Assembly (NCBI RefSeq): GCF_036242395.1 | Contig: NZ_CP108458.1 | Coordinates: forward strand, 2,976,001-3,040,000 | Direction of reading: 5' to 3' | DNA length: 64,000 nt | Source: Kitasatospora sp. NBC_01266 | Lineage (GTDB): Bacteria; Actinomycetota; Actinomycetes; Streptomycetales; Streptomycetaceae | In this document: positions 9,310 through 16,601 of the stretch, one piece after another | How the letters are laid out: every line of letters begins with the position of its first letter | How positions within the stretch are numbered: the first letter of the stretch is position 1 | Program-made: the position numbers and the translations under genes | Notes under the pieces: generated by a model | The model's database searches: none | Seen by the model: the letters and a program-made list of their open reading frames with translations, nothing else | What the model was told of the DNA's origin: nothing

Positions 9310-9315
9310 AGGGTA
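9310..9315 (-). promoter_or_regulatory. -10 box of the leuS leader transcript
   Basis: TACCCT on the minus strand sits 6 nt before the leader-peptide ATG. No good TTGACN was found 17-18 bp upstream; the spacer-18 position reads GCCACG. Confidence 0.45.
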
Positions 9316-9426
9316 CCGCAGCCGTGCTCGGGGCGTGGCGAGCGGCCCGAGCACCGGCCGGGCACGCACCCAGGCACAGGCGGGCACGAACCCAGGCGCG
9401 GACCCAGGCTCGGGGCACCGGCCAGG

Positions 9427-10713
9427 TCAGTCGGCGACCCGGGACGCCACGTCGAATTCCCGCAGCAGCCGGGCGACCACGTGCGACTGCATGCCGGCGG
9501 CGAGGCGGCGGGCCCGGTCGGCGGCCTCGACCGCGCGGGCCGCGTCGCCGGTGCGGCGCCAGGAGTCGGCCAGCCGGATCAGCAGCAGGGCGCGGGCCCG
9601 GGCACCAGGCGCGCCGCCCACCGCCTCGGTCAACATCGGCCGGGCCGCCTCGTGCTCGTCCAGGAACAGGTACGCGCCGCCGACCAGGCCGAGCAGTTCG
9701 GCCCGCCGCCGACCGCCCTGCCGCCCGAGCAGCGCGAGGGCCCGCTCGGCGGCGGCCTCGGCGCCCGCCCGCTGCCCGGCGCGAGCCCGGGTCAGCGCCA
9801 GCCTGCCCAGCTGGCGGGCCTGCTGATGCGGCGTCAGCTCCCCGGCGACCGCGGCCAGCGCCCGCTCGAGCAGCGCGGCCGGGTCCAACCCGCGCCCGGC
9901 GCCCTGGTAGCTGACCTGCACCGCGAGGCCGCCGACCACGCTCATCGCCAGCCTCGGCTCGCCGGCCGCGTGGGCGGCCCGCAGCGCCGCCACGTAGCAG
10001 CGCTGCGCGGCCGCCTCCTGCCCGAGGTCGGCGGCGGCCCAGCCGACCAGCCGGGCCAGGCGCCCGGCCACCCCGTAGAGCGCACGGCCGAGCGCCTGGT
10101 CCTGGGCGTAGCCCCCCAGCTCCAGGAGCTTGCCCGCCATCGACAACTCGGCCCTGGCCGGGTCGAGCACCAGGCCGCCGCCGCAGGCCTGGGCCAGCCG
10201 GCGCTTGCCGTGGTAACCGAGGCGGAGGTCGGTCAGCTGTCCGGGCGTCACCCGCAGCGCGCCCTCGCCACCGGTGAGCGGCGGCGGCAGCGCGGCCCAG
10301 TGCTCGACCGCCGCGGCCAGTTCCTCGCCGCGGAACAGGTCGGTCAACCGCACCGGGGCGTCCTGCGCGCCCGCCTCGCGCAGCGCCGTCTGCGCGGTGT
10401 CGGTGGTCCACGGGTCGGTCAGCAGCCGGGCGGAGAGCACCTTGGCGCCACGGCTGCTGCCCATCCGCCCCCAGAGCTGGCCGTAGGTGACCGCGATCCC
10501 CACGGCACGGCTGAGCACCTCGCAGACCACCTGGTCGTGCGGCGCCCTCGGCACCATGCCGCGGTCGCGCCACTTGTACGGGGCGGTCTGGCTGATCGAC
10601 AGCCCGGCGGGCAGCACCTGGTTGACCTCGCGCGCCAACCGCTCGGGGCTCCAGGAGAGCTGATGCAGTATCCGGGCGAGCTCTTCGTTGCGCCTGCGGG
10701 CGAGATCGGCCAT
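9427..10713 (-). CDS. Helix-turn-helix / TPR-like regulator
   Basis: 428 aa. The first ~75 residues resemble the HTH heads of large streptomycete regulators such as NsdA (LARILHQLSWSPERLAREVN, then YKWRDRGMVPR). The remainder (about 180-420) is Ala/Leu/Arg-rich helical repeat sequence consistent with TPR or similar repeats (ALGRALYGVAGRLARLVGW, RCYVAALRAAHAAGEPRLA). It is divergent from an MFS transporter gene. TACCGT lies 6 nt before the ATG, suggesting a leaderless message. The NsdA-type assignment is by visual resemblance only; targets are unknown. Confidence 0.75.
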   Translation of the reverse strand: MADLARRRNEELARILHQLSWSPERLAREVNQVLPAGLSISQTAPYKWRDRGMVPRAPHDQVVCEVLSRAVGIAVTYGQLWGRMGSSRGAKVLSARLLTDPWTTDTAQTALREAGAQDAPVRLTDLFRGEELAAAVEHWAALPPPLTGGEGALRVTPGQLTDLRLGYHGKRRLAQACGGGLVLDPARAELSMAGKLLELGGYAQDQALGRALYGVAGRLARLVGWAAADLGQEAAAQRCYVAALRAAHAAGEPRLAMSVVGGLAVQVSYQGAGRGLDPAALLERALAAVAGELTPHQQARQLGRLALTRARAGQRAGAEAAAERALALLGRQGGRRRAELLGLVGGAYLFLDEHEAARPMLTEAVGGAPGARARALLLIRLADSWRRTGDAARAVEAADRARRLAAGMQSHVVARLLREFDVASRVAD

Positions 10714-10757
10714 GGGCCGACGGTAGCTGGCTCGGGCCCACGCCCGAGGGCCATCGG

Positions 10758-10851
10758 GGATACCTCACGCTCCGTATCCGACAGGGCCGAACGGTCCAGT
10801 GCTTTCACCAGCTCAGGGCCCACGGAGGCGACAGGCGTAACCGGATCCGGT
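10758..10851. promoter_or_regulatory. Two dyads in the divergent promoter region
   Basis: Between the HTH/TPR regulator and the MFS gene there is GGATAC...GTATCC (inverted, 10-bp spacer, about 10759-10780). A perfect 12-bp palindrome ACCGGATCCGGT lies at 10840-10851. Either could be an operator. No binding protein can be named. Confidence 0.35.
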
Positions 10852-10894
10852 CACCCGGCGTAGGACACCCGGAATCCTCCACCCTCGAGAAACG

Positions 10895-12196
10895 GTGATC
10901 CTCTTGCCGCAGACCGCCCTGCTCCCCCGCCCCGGCCTCGCCACCACCGCCCCGCCCCGGTCAGCTCGGCGGATCGGCCGGCGGATCGGCCGCCGCCGGG
11001 GCCTGGTGGCCGCCGCCGTGGTCCTCAACCAGCTGGCCTACGGGTCGGTCTACTCCTGGAGCATCCTGTCGGCCGGGCTCCAGGCCCGGAGCAACGGCTT
11101 CGCCCTCGGCCGCGACGAGGCCGGGCTGCCGTTCGCCACCGCGCACGCGCTGGTCTTCCTCGGCACCGTGCTCGGCGGGACGCTGATGAGCCGACGGCCG
11201 CCGCGCGGGATCGCGCTGCTGGCCGGGGTGCTCTACGCGGGCGGCCTCCTGCTGGCCGGCTGCGCCCACGGACGGGCGGACTTCTGGCTGGTGCTGCTGG
11301 GCTACGGCGTGGTGAGCGGGGTGGGTCTCGGGCTCGGCTACATCGTGCCGACCACGCTGCTGCAGCGCTGGTTCCCCCGGCACCGGGCGCTGGCCGCCGC
11401 GATCGCCACCGGCGGCTTCGGGCTCGGCTCGGTGCTCAGCGCGCCGCTCACCCGGCTGCTGGTCGCGCACTTCGCGGCGAACCCGGTGCGCGCGCTGCTG
11501 GTGCTCGGCGGGCTCTTCCTGGTGACCACGCTCACCGGCGCCGCCTTCTTCCGGAACCCGCCGCACACCCAGTCGGTGCCCGCCCAGCGCGGCCAGGGCG
11601 GCCCGGACGGCGCCAGGGGCTACCGCCCGGCCCAGGCGCTGCGCACCCGGCAGTGGTACCTGCTGACCCTGATCCTCTTCTTCAACACGGCGGCCGGGAT
11701 CAGCATGCTCTCGGTCATCGCCCCGGCGGCCGGCAGCCTGACCGGCCTGAGCCCCACCGCGGCCGCCGCGCTGACCGGCGCGCTGGGCGTCTTCAACACC
11801 GTGGGCCGGCCGCTCTGGGGCTGGCTCTCGGGCCGCACCGGGCTGCTGAACGCGTTCGTACTGATGCTCACCTCGCAGGGCCTGTGCCTGGTCGCGCTCT
11901 CCCAGGTGGCCTCCCCCGAGCTGTTCTTCCCGCTCGCGGCGCTGGTCTGCCTCTCCTTCGGCGGCGGCTTCGCCACCATGCCGGCCGTCGCCTCCGACTT
12001 CTTCGGGCTGGCGCACGCGGGCGGGGTGTACGGGCTGATGCTGATCGGCTGGAGCCTGGCGGGGATCGCCGGACCACTGCTGGTCTCCGAGCTGGCGGCG
12101 CGCTCCTCGTACGGGACGGCGTTCCTGGTGCTCGGCGCGGTGACGGTGGCGGCGGCACTGCTGCCGCGGTTGACCCGGCGGCCGGCTGCGGCCTGA
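10895..12196 (+). CDS. MFS transporter, OFA (oxalate/formate antiporter-like) type
   Basis: 433-aa transporter with about 12 membrane helices. The first helix (NQLAYGSVYSWSILSAGLQ) resembles the OFA/monocarboxylate group of the major facilitator superfamily. A central hydrophilic loop (about residues 220-245) separates the two six-helix halves. The GTG at 10895 gives the full first segment; a downstream TTG at 10904 is an alternative, and no strong RBS is present. The substrate is likely a small organic anion, by family only. It is transcribed away from the HTH/TPR regulator and ends at a palindromic terminator shared with tRNA-Ala. Confidence 0.85.
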   Translation: MILLPQTALLPRPGLATTAPPRSARRIGRRIGRRRGLVAAAVVLNQLAYGSVYSWSILSAGLQARSNGFALGRDEAGLPFATAHALVFLGTVLGGTLMSRRPPRGIALLAGVLYAGGLLLAGCAHGRADFWLVLLGYGVVSGVGLGLGYIVPTTLLQRWFPRHRALAAAIATGGFGLGSVLSAPLTRLLVAHFAANPVRALLVLGGLFLVTTLTGAAFFRNPPHTQSVPAQRGQGGPDGARGYRPAQALRTRQWYLLTLILFFNTAAGISMLSVIAPAAGSLTGLSPTAAAALTGALGVFNTVGRPLWGWLSGRTGLLNAFVLMLTSQGLCLVALSQVASPELFFPLAALVCLSFGGGFATMPAVASDFFGLAHAGGVYGLMLIGWSLAGIAGPLLVSELAARSSYGTAFLVLGAVTVAAALLPRLTRRPAAA

Positions 12197-12226
12197 CCAC
12201 AGCATCGACCGCGGTGGCCGAAAACG

Positions 12227-12262
12227 CCGCAGGGCGTCCGGGATATCCCGGACGCCCTGCGG
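12227..12262. terminator. Perfect 36-bp palindrome, bidirectional terminator
   Basis: Two 18-bp arms (12227-12244 and 12245-12262) are exact reverse complements, flanked by AAAA on the left and TTT on the right. It should end both the MFS transcript (plus) and the tRNA-Ala transcript (minus). Confidence 0.9.
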
Positions 12263-12268
12263 TTTCTG

Positions 12269-12341
<73 letters not shown>

Positions 12342-12479
12342 ATGTGCATTTTTTTGCCGCCCCCGGTCTCCCGCGGCGACATGTCTTACTTTACACGGTC
12401 GACGGGACGGTTAACGAATCCATTCCCCGCCCCCACCCCGGCGGGGCGAGGACGGGGCGGTCACGGACCCGAGCCCGGG

Positions 12480-13973
12480 CTACCCGAGCGCCGCCGCGCG
12501 ACGCGTACGGAAGGCCAGGACCGCCGCCAGCGCCGCGGCGACCAGCATCGCGCACGTCGTCGCGGCCAGCGCGTGGCCCGAGGTCGCGGCCGGGGCCGGG
12601 TAGTTCACCGAGCTGAGGAAGATGGTGCCGAGCAGCGCCACCCCGACCACGGAACCCAGCTGGATCATGGTGACCATCACCCCGCTGGCGTCCGCCGCGT
12701 CCGCGACCTCGACCCGGTGCAACGCCCGGGCGAAGAGCGGGCTGTACGAGGCGCCGGAGGACACGCCGATCACCAGCAGCAGCAGTTCGGCGCCGATCCC
12801 GAGATGGCCGCCCGAGCGCAGCAGCTGACCGAGCGCCAGATCGCTCCCCGCGAGCCCCAGCAGCGCCAGCACCGGCAGCGGCAGGTGCAGCCGCGCGGGC
12901 AGCCGCTGCCAGTTCAGGCCGGCCAGCCCGAAGCCGACCGCCAGCGGGACGAAGGCCAGGCCGGCGTCGAGCGGACTGAGGCCCAGCCCGGCCTGCAGGT
13001 GCAGGGCGAAGGCGAACAGGAAGCCGGCGAAGTTGAACATGATCAGGAAGATCGCCACCGCGGCCGGCAGCAGGCCCGGCGCCCGCAGCACCCGGCCGTG
13101 GATCAGCGGCTGGCCGCCGCGCGCCGCGATCCGGCGCTCGACCACCACGAAGAGGGCGAAGGCCAGCGCCGAGCCGGCCAGCATCAGCCAGCCCCAGAAC
13201 GGCCAGTTCAGCTCGTGGCCGAGCACCAGCGGCACCACCAGCAGCCCGATCGCCAGCGCCAGCACCAGCAGGCCCACCAGGTCGAAGCGGCGCCCCCGGT
13301 CCACCGGCAGCTCGGGCAGCAGCCGCTGTCCGGCGACCAGCAGCACCAGCCCGATCGGCACGTTGACCAGGAAGACCGGACGCCAGCCCGAACCGAACAG
13401 GTCGGCGCTCACCAGCAACCCGCCCAGCACCTGCCCGACCACGTTGGCGCCGGCCAGCACCGCCGTGTAGATGCCCAGCGCCCGGGCCCGGGCCGGGCCG
13501 CTGAAGGTCTTCTGGATCAGGCTCATCACCTGAGGCACCATCAGCGCGGCTCCGGCGCCCTGGAGCAGTCGGAAGGCGATCAGGCTGCCGGTGTCCTGGG
13601 CCAGACCGCAGAGCAGCGAGGCGGTGGTGAAGCCGACCAGACCGCTCTGGAAGAGCAGCCGGTGCCCGAACCGGGCACCCAGCCGGGCCCCGGTGATCAG
13701 CAGCACCGCGTAGGCGATGGTGTAGCCGGCGATCACCAGTTGCAGGGCGGCGCCGGAGGCGTGCAGGTCGGTGCGCATGGTCGGCACCGCGACGTTGACG
13801 ATCGCCACGTCGAGCACCGCCATGAACTGACCGGTGAGGATGAGCCCGAGCAGCAGGCCGGAGCGGCGGCGGCCGGCGGGTCCGGCGTCAGCGGCAACGG
13901 CGTCGGATGGGAGGGCGGCGGGTGTGGCGGTGCGAGCGGTCCGAGATGACCCGGCGATCTGAAGGTCCGTCAT
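12480..13973 (-). CDS. DHA2 (EmrB/QacA) family multidrug efflux MFS transporter
   Basis: 497 aa, about 14 predicted membrane helices, the layout of the DHA2 drug:H+ antiporters. The first helix carries the family signature LTGQFMAVLDVAIVNVAVP. Motif A (GARLGARFGHR) lies after helix 2, and a motif-C-like stretch FRLLQGAGAALMVPQV follows helix 4. A hydrophilic N-terminal 35 residues precede helix 1. AGGA lies 9 nt before the ATG. It is divergent from an XRE/MmyB regulator across 101 bp, the standard arrangement of a locally regulated exporter. The substrate is unknown. Confidence 0.92.
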   Translation of the reverse strand: MTDLQIAGSSRTARTATPAALPSDAVAADAGPAGRRRSGLLLGLILTGQFMAVLDVAIVNVAVPTMRTDLHASGAALQLVIAGYTIAYAVLLITGARLGARFGHRLLFQSGLVGFTTASLLCGLAQDTGSLIAFRLLQGAGAALMVPQVMSLIQKTFSGPARARALGIYTAVLAGANVVGQVLGGLLVSADLFGSGWRPVFLVNVPIGLVLLVAGQRLLPELPVDRGRRFDLVGLLVLALAIGLLVVPLVLGHELNWPFWGWLMLAGSALAFALFVVVERRIAARGGQPLIHGRVLRAPGLLPAAVAIFLIMFNFAGFLFAFALHLQAGLGLSPLDAGLAFVPLAVGFGLAGLNWQRLPARLHLPLPVLALLGLAGSDLALGQLLRSGGHLGIGAELLLLVIGVSSGASYSPLFARALHRVEVADAADASGVMVTMIQLGSVVGVALLGTIFLSSVNYPAPAATSGHALAATTCAMLVAAALAAVLAFRTRRAAALG

Positions 13974-14004
13974 GGGAGCATCCTGCGGGAGTCCCGATAC
14001 TGGT

Positions 14005-14048
14005 GGTTAGAGCCTGCTGATCCTGGTACCGGCACTACCTCCCTAACC
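14005..14048. promoter_or_regulatory. Divergent efflux/regulator promoter region
   Basis: The 101-bp region 13974-14074 holds inverted half-sites GGTTAG (14005-14010) and CTAACC (14043-14048). CAGAAT (14063-14068) could be a -10 for the regulator gene, 6 nt before its ATG. The operator assignment is speculative. Confidence 0.3.
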
Positions 14049-14074
14049 GCGCGGGACCGAGCCAGAATAGGGGA

Positions 14075-14992
14075 ATGACCGTGCTGGACACCCCTCCCGA
14101 GGCCCCCACCGACGCTGCCCGGCCGGGCCGGGCGCGGGCTCGGCGGACCGAGCTCGCGGCCTTCCTGAAGGCCTGCCGGGCCCGGGTCACCCCCGAGGAC
14201 GTCGGCCTGCCGCCGGGCCTGCGCCGCCGCACCCCGGGCCTGCGCCGCGAGGAGGTGGCGCAGCTCGCCGGGGTCGGGGTCACCTGGTACACCTGGCTCG
14301 AACAGGGCCGGCCGATCAACGCCAGCGAGCAGGTGATGTCGGCCGTCGCCCGGGCACTGCTGCTCGACGCGGTGGCGCGCGCACACCTGTTCCGGCTGGC
14401 CGGCCTGTCCGCCGGCGAGCTGGGCGCCTCGGTCTGTCCGGCCGTCGACCCCACGATGCAGGCGATCCTGGACGGCCTGAGCCCGATGCCGGCCGCGATC
14501 TGCAACCGCCGCTACGACGTGCTCGCCTTCAACCCCGCGTACGAGGCGCTCTTCCCCGGCGCCACCCGCCCGGTGGCACCGCACGGCCGGCGCAACGCGA
14601 TCTGGTGCGCCCTCACCGTGCCGGACTGCTGCAACCCGTTCCTCAACCGCGAGGAGGAGCTGCCCCGGATGATCGGGGTGATGCGGGCCGCCTACGCCTC
14701 GCACGTCGGCGAACCGCTCTGGGAGGACTGGGTCCGCGAGCTGTCCGCCGCCAGCGGCTGGTTCCGCGAGCTGTGGGCGACCCAGCAGGTGGCGCCGCCC
14801 ACCACCTCGCTCAAGGTGTTCCGGCACGCCGCCGTGGGCGAGATCCGGGTGCAGGCCGCCTACCTGACCATGCCCGGCTCCCCCGAGCTGTACATGGTGG
14901 TCTACACGCCGGAGACCGAGCTGGACCGGGAGCGGCTGACCTGGGTGACCGCGCATCCGGACGCGCCGGTGACCGACGCCCACAGCCACTGA
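14075..14992 (+). CDS. XRE-family regulator with MmyB-like ligand domain
   Basis: 305 aa. Residues ~25-95 form an XRE HTH (LAAFLKACRARVTPEDVGLP, RREEVAQLAGVGVTWYTWLE). Residues ~130-295 match the MmyB-like sensor domain, a PAS-like fold reported to bind fatty acids (ICNRRYDVLAFNPAYEALFP). This domain pair is very common in actinomycetes and usually sits divergent to the gene it controls, here the DHA2 exporter. Two starts compete: the ATG at 14075 could be leaderless, while AGGGGA is well spaced for the GTG at 14081, two codons on. Confidence 0.92.
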   Translation: MTVLDTPPEAPTDAARPGRARARRTELAAFLKACRARVTPEDVGLPPGLRRRTPGLRREEVAQLAGVGVTWYTWLEQGRPINASEQVMSAVARALLLDAVARAHLFRLAGLSAGELGASVCPAVDPTMQAILDGLSPMPAAICNRRYDVLAFNPAYEALFPGATRPVAPHGRRNAIWCALTVPDCCNPFLNREEELPRMIGVMRAAYASHVGEPLWEDWVRELSAASGWFRELWATQQVAPPTTSLKVFRHAAVGEIRVQAAYLTMPGSPELYMVVYTPETELDRERLTWVTAHPDAPVTDAHSH

Positions 14993-15032
14993 GCGGTCCG
15001 GCAGTCCCCGAGCCGGCTGTCCGGAGAAACAC

Positions 15033-15064
15033 CGAAGGCCGGTACCTGGAGGTACCGGCCTTCG
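15033..15064 (-). terminator. Terminator of the tandem tRNA-Ala transcript
   Basis: 14-bp perfect arms (15033-15046 and 15051-15064) with a 4-nt loop, just downstream of tRNA-Ala copy 2. U-rich sequence follows on the minus strand. Confidence 0.85.
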
Positions 15065-15073
15065 AAGCGTCTG

Positions 15074-15146
<73 letters not shown>

Positions 15147-15183
15147 GCGACACGCACGGCCCGAACGGACCGCTGGTGCGGAG

Positions 15184-15256
<73 letters not shown>

Positions 15257-15315
15257 GCACTCCCAGGATCCCGCGCCGCCCAGCCGGGCCGCGTTCTCTC
15301 CTGCGAACGAGGAAG

Positions 15316-15345
15316 ACTCTAGCTGGTCAGACCCGGAATGACGAA
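15316..15345 (-). promoter_or_regulatory. Promoter of the tandem tRNA-Ala pair
   Basis: Minus strand TTCGTC (15340-15345), 18-bp spacer, TAGAGT (15316-15321). The start would fall about 50 nt before the first tRNA. Confidence 0.5.
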
Positions 15346-15408
15346 ATCCCGCCGGCCCCGACCCACCGCACCCACCGCACCCGGCGCGCTCGGCGCCGTC
15401 CGGCACGC

Positions 15409-16056
15409 TCAGGTGTCGTCGCCGATCACCGGCTCCGGCAGCGTCCCCGCGTTGTGCTCCAGCAGCCGCCAGCCGCGCGCGCCCTGGCCGAGCACCGACC
15501 AGCAGCAGTTGGACAGCCCGCCGAAGCACTCCCAGAGCGTCGGGTCCAGGCCGAGCAGCCGACCGAGCATGGTGCGGATGGTGCCGCCATGGCTGACCAC
15601 CACCAGCGTGCCGTCCTCCGGCAGCTTCTCGAACGCGTCCAGCACCACCGGCACCGAGCGGTCCGCGACCTCGCTGGACAGCTCGCCGCCACCGCGCCGG
15701 ATCGGCTCGCCACGGCCGAAGGCCGCGTAATCGTCCGGGTACCGCTCGCGGATCTCGGTGTGGGTCAGGCCCTGCCAGCTGCCCGCGTACGTCTCCCGCA
15801 GACCCTCGTGCAGCTGCACCTCCAGCTGGACCAGCTTGGCCAGCTCGGCGGCGGTGTCCGCGGCACGCTGCAGGTCGGAGGAGACCAGCAGGTCGGGCCG
15901 CAGGCCCGCGAGCAGCCGCGCCGCGCGCTGAGCCTGGCCGCGGCCGTGCTCGGTGAGCGGGATGTCGGTGCTGCCCTGGAACCGCGACTCCAGGTTCCAG
16001 GAGGTCTGGCCGTGCCGCCAGAAGACGATCCGCGGTCCCCCCGCGCGGCCGGTCAG
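15409..16056 (-). CDS. Histidine phosphatase family protein, probable CTG start
   Basis: 215-aa phosphoglycerate-mutase-like phosphatase. The RHG motif is at residues 14-16 (FWRHGQTSW), the second catalytic His lies in VVVSHGGT, and LRETYAGSWQGLT is the typical mid-region. No ATG, GTG or TTG precedes the RHG motif in frame for about 40 codons checked upstream. The only fitting start is CTG at 16056, which overlaps the rsfS stop as CTGA and has AGGA upstream at good spacing. Starting at the first in-frame ATG or GTG after the motif would delete the active site. Close coupling with rsfS suggests translational coupling. The substrate is unknown. Confidence 0.85.
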   Translation of the reverse strand: MTGRAGGPRIVFWRHGQTSWNLESRFQGSTDIPLTEHGRGQAQRAARLLAGLRPDLLVSSDLQRAADTAAELAKLVQLEVQLHEGLRETYAGSWQGLTHTEIRERYPDDYAAFGRGEPIRRGGGELSSEVADRSVPVVLDAFEKLPEDGTLVVVSHGGTIRTMLGRLLGLDPTLWECFGGLSNCCWSVLGQGARGWRLLEHNAGTLPEPVIGDDT

Positions 16057-16496
16057 CTGAAGTCCTGGATGAAGCCGACGGCGTTGCCGGCCTGGTCGGT
16101 CGCGGCGTCCTCGGGACGGTTGCGGGTGGCCAGCGCGTCGGCCGGCAGCGGCAGCTCCGGGCAGTCCTTCCAGAGCCGGTCCAGCGAGTAGAAGGAGCGC
16201 TCCTCGGAGTGCTGCACGTGCACCACGATGTCCAGGTAGTCGAGCAGGATCCAGCGGCCCTCGCGCTCACCCTCACGACGCACCGGCTTGGCGTCGAGCT
16301 TCTCGCGCAGCTGGTCCTCGATCTCCTCGGCGATCGCCTTGACCTGGCGGTCGTTGGCGGCGGAGGCGATCAGGAAGGCGTCAGTGATCGCCAGCACCTC
16401 GCTGACGTCGAAGGCGATCACGTTGTGCGCGAGCTTGTCGGCCGCTGCCTGGGCGGCGGCGTTGATCAGTTCCTGCGAGCGTTCGGTTGCGGTCAC
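16053..16496 (-). CDS. rsfS: Ribosomal silencing factor RsfS (YbeB)
   Basis: 147 aa. It binds ribosomal protein L14 and blocks subunit joining when nutrients are short. Family features are AADKLAHNVIAFDVSEVLAIT, DRQVKAIAEEIEDQL, KPVRREGEREGRWILLDYLD and IVVHVQHSEERSFYSLDRLW. The GTG at 16496, with GGAAG 6-7 nt upstream, gives the usual length; an ATG at 16520 would add eight residues. It is followed by the histidine phosphatase with a 4-bp overlap. The C-terminal tail after LATRNRPED is variable. Confidence 0.93.
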   Translation of the reverse strand: MTATERSQELINAAAQAAADKLAHNVIAFDVSEVLAITDAFLIASAANDRQVKAIAEEIEDQLREKLDAKPVRREGEREGRWILLDYLDIVVHVQHSEERSFYSLDRLWKDCPELPLPADALATRNRPEDAATDQAGNAVGFIQDFS

Positions 16497-16601
16497 GATG
16501 TTCTTCCGGCTCGATGACATGAATTTCCGTCTCCAGGATCTCACGCCAGCACACCTGGCCCGGCCGGAGTTCTCCGACCGGGCTCGCGGGCGCACCGCCG
16601 A

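Noticed and set aside
9116..9320. T-box riboswitch upstream of leuS
   Set aside because: No specifier loop or T-box consensus seen; the Leu-run leader peptide and simple terminator explain the region better.
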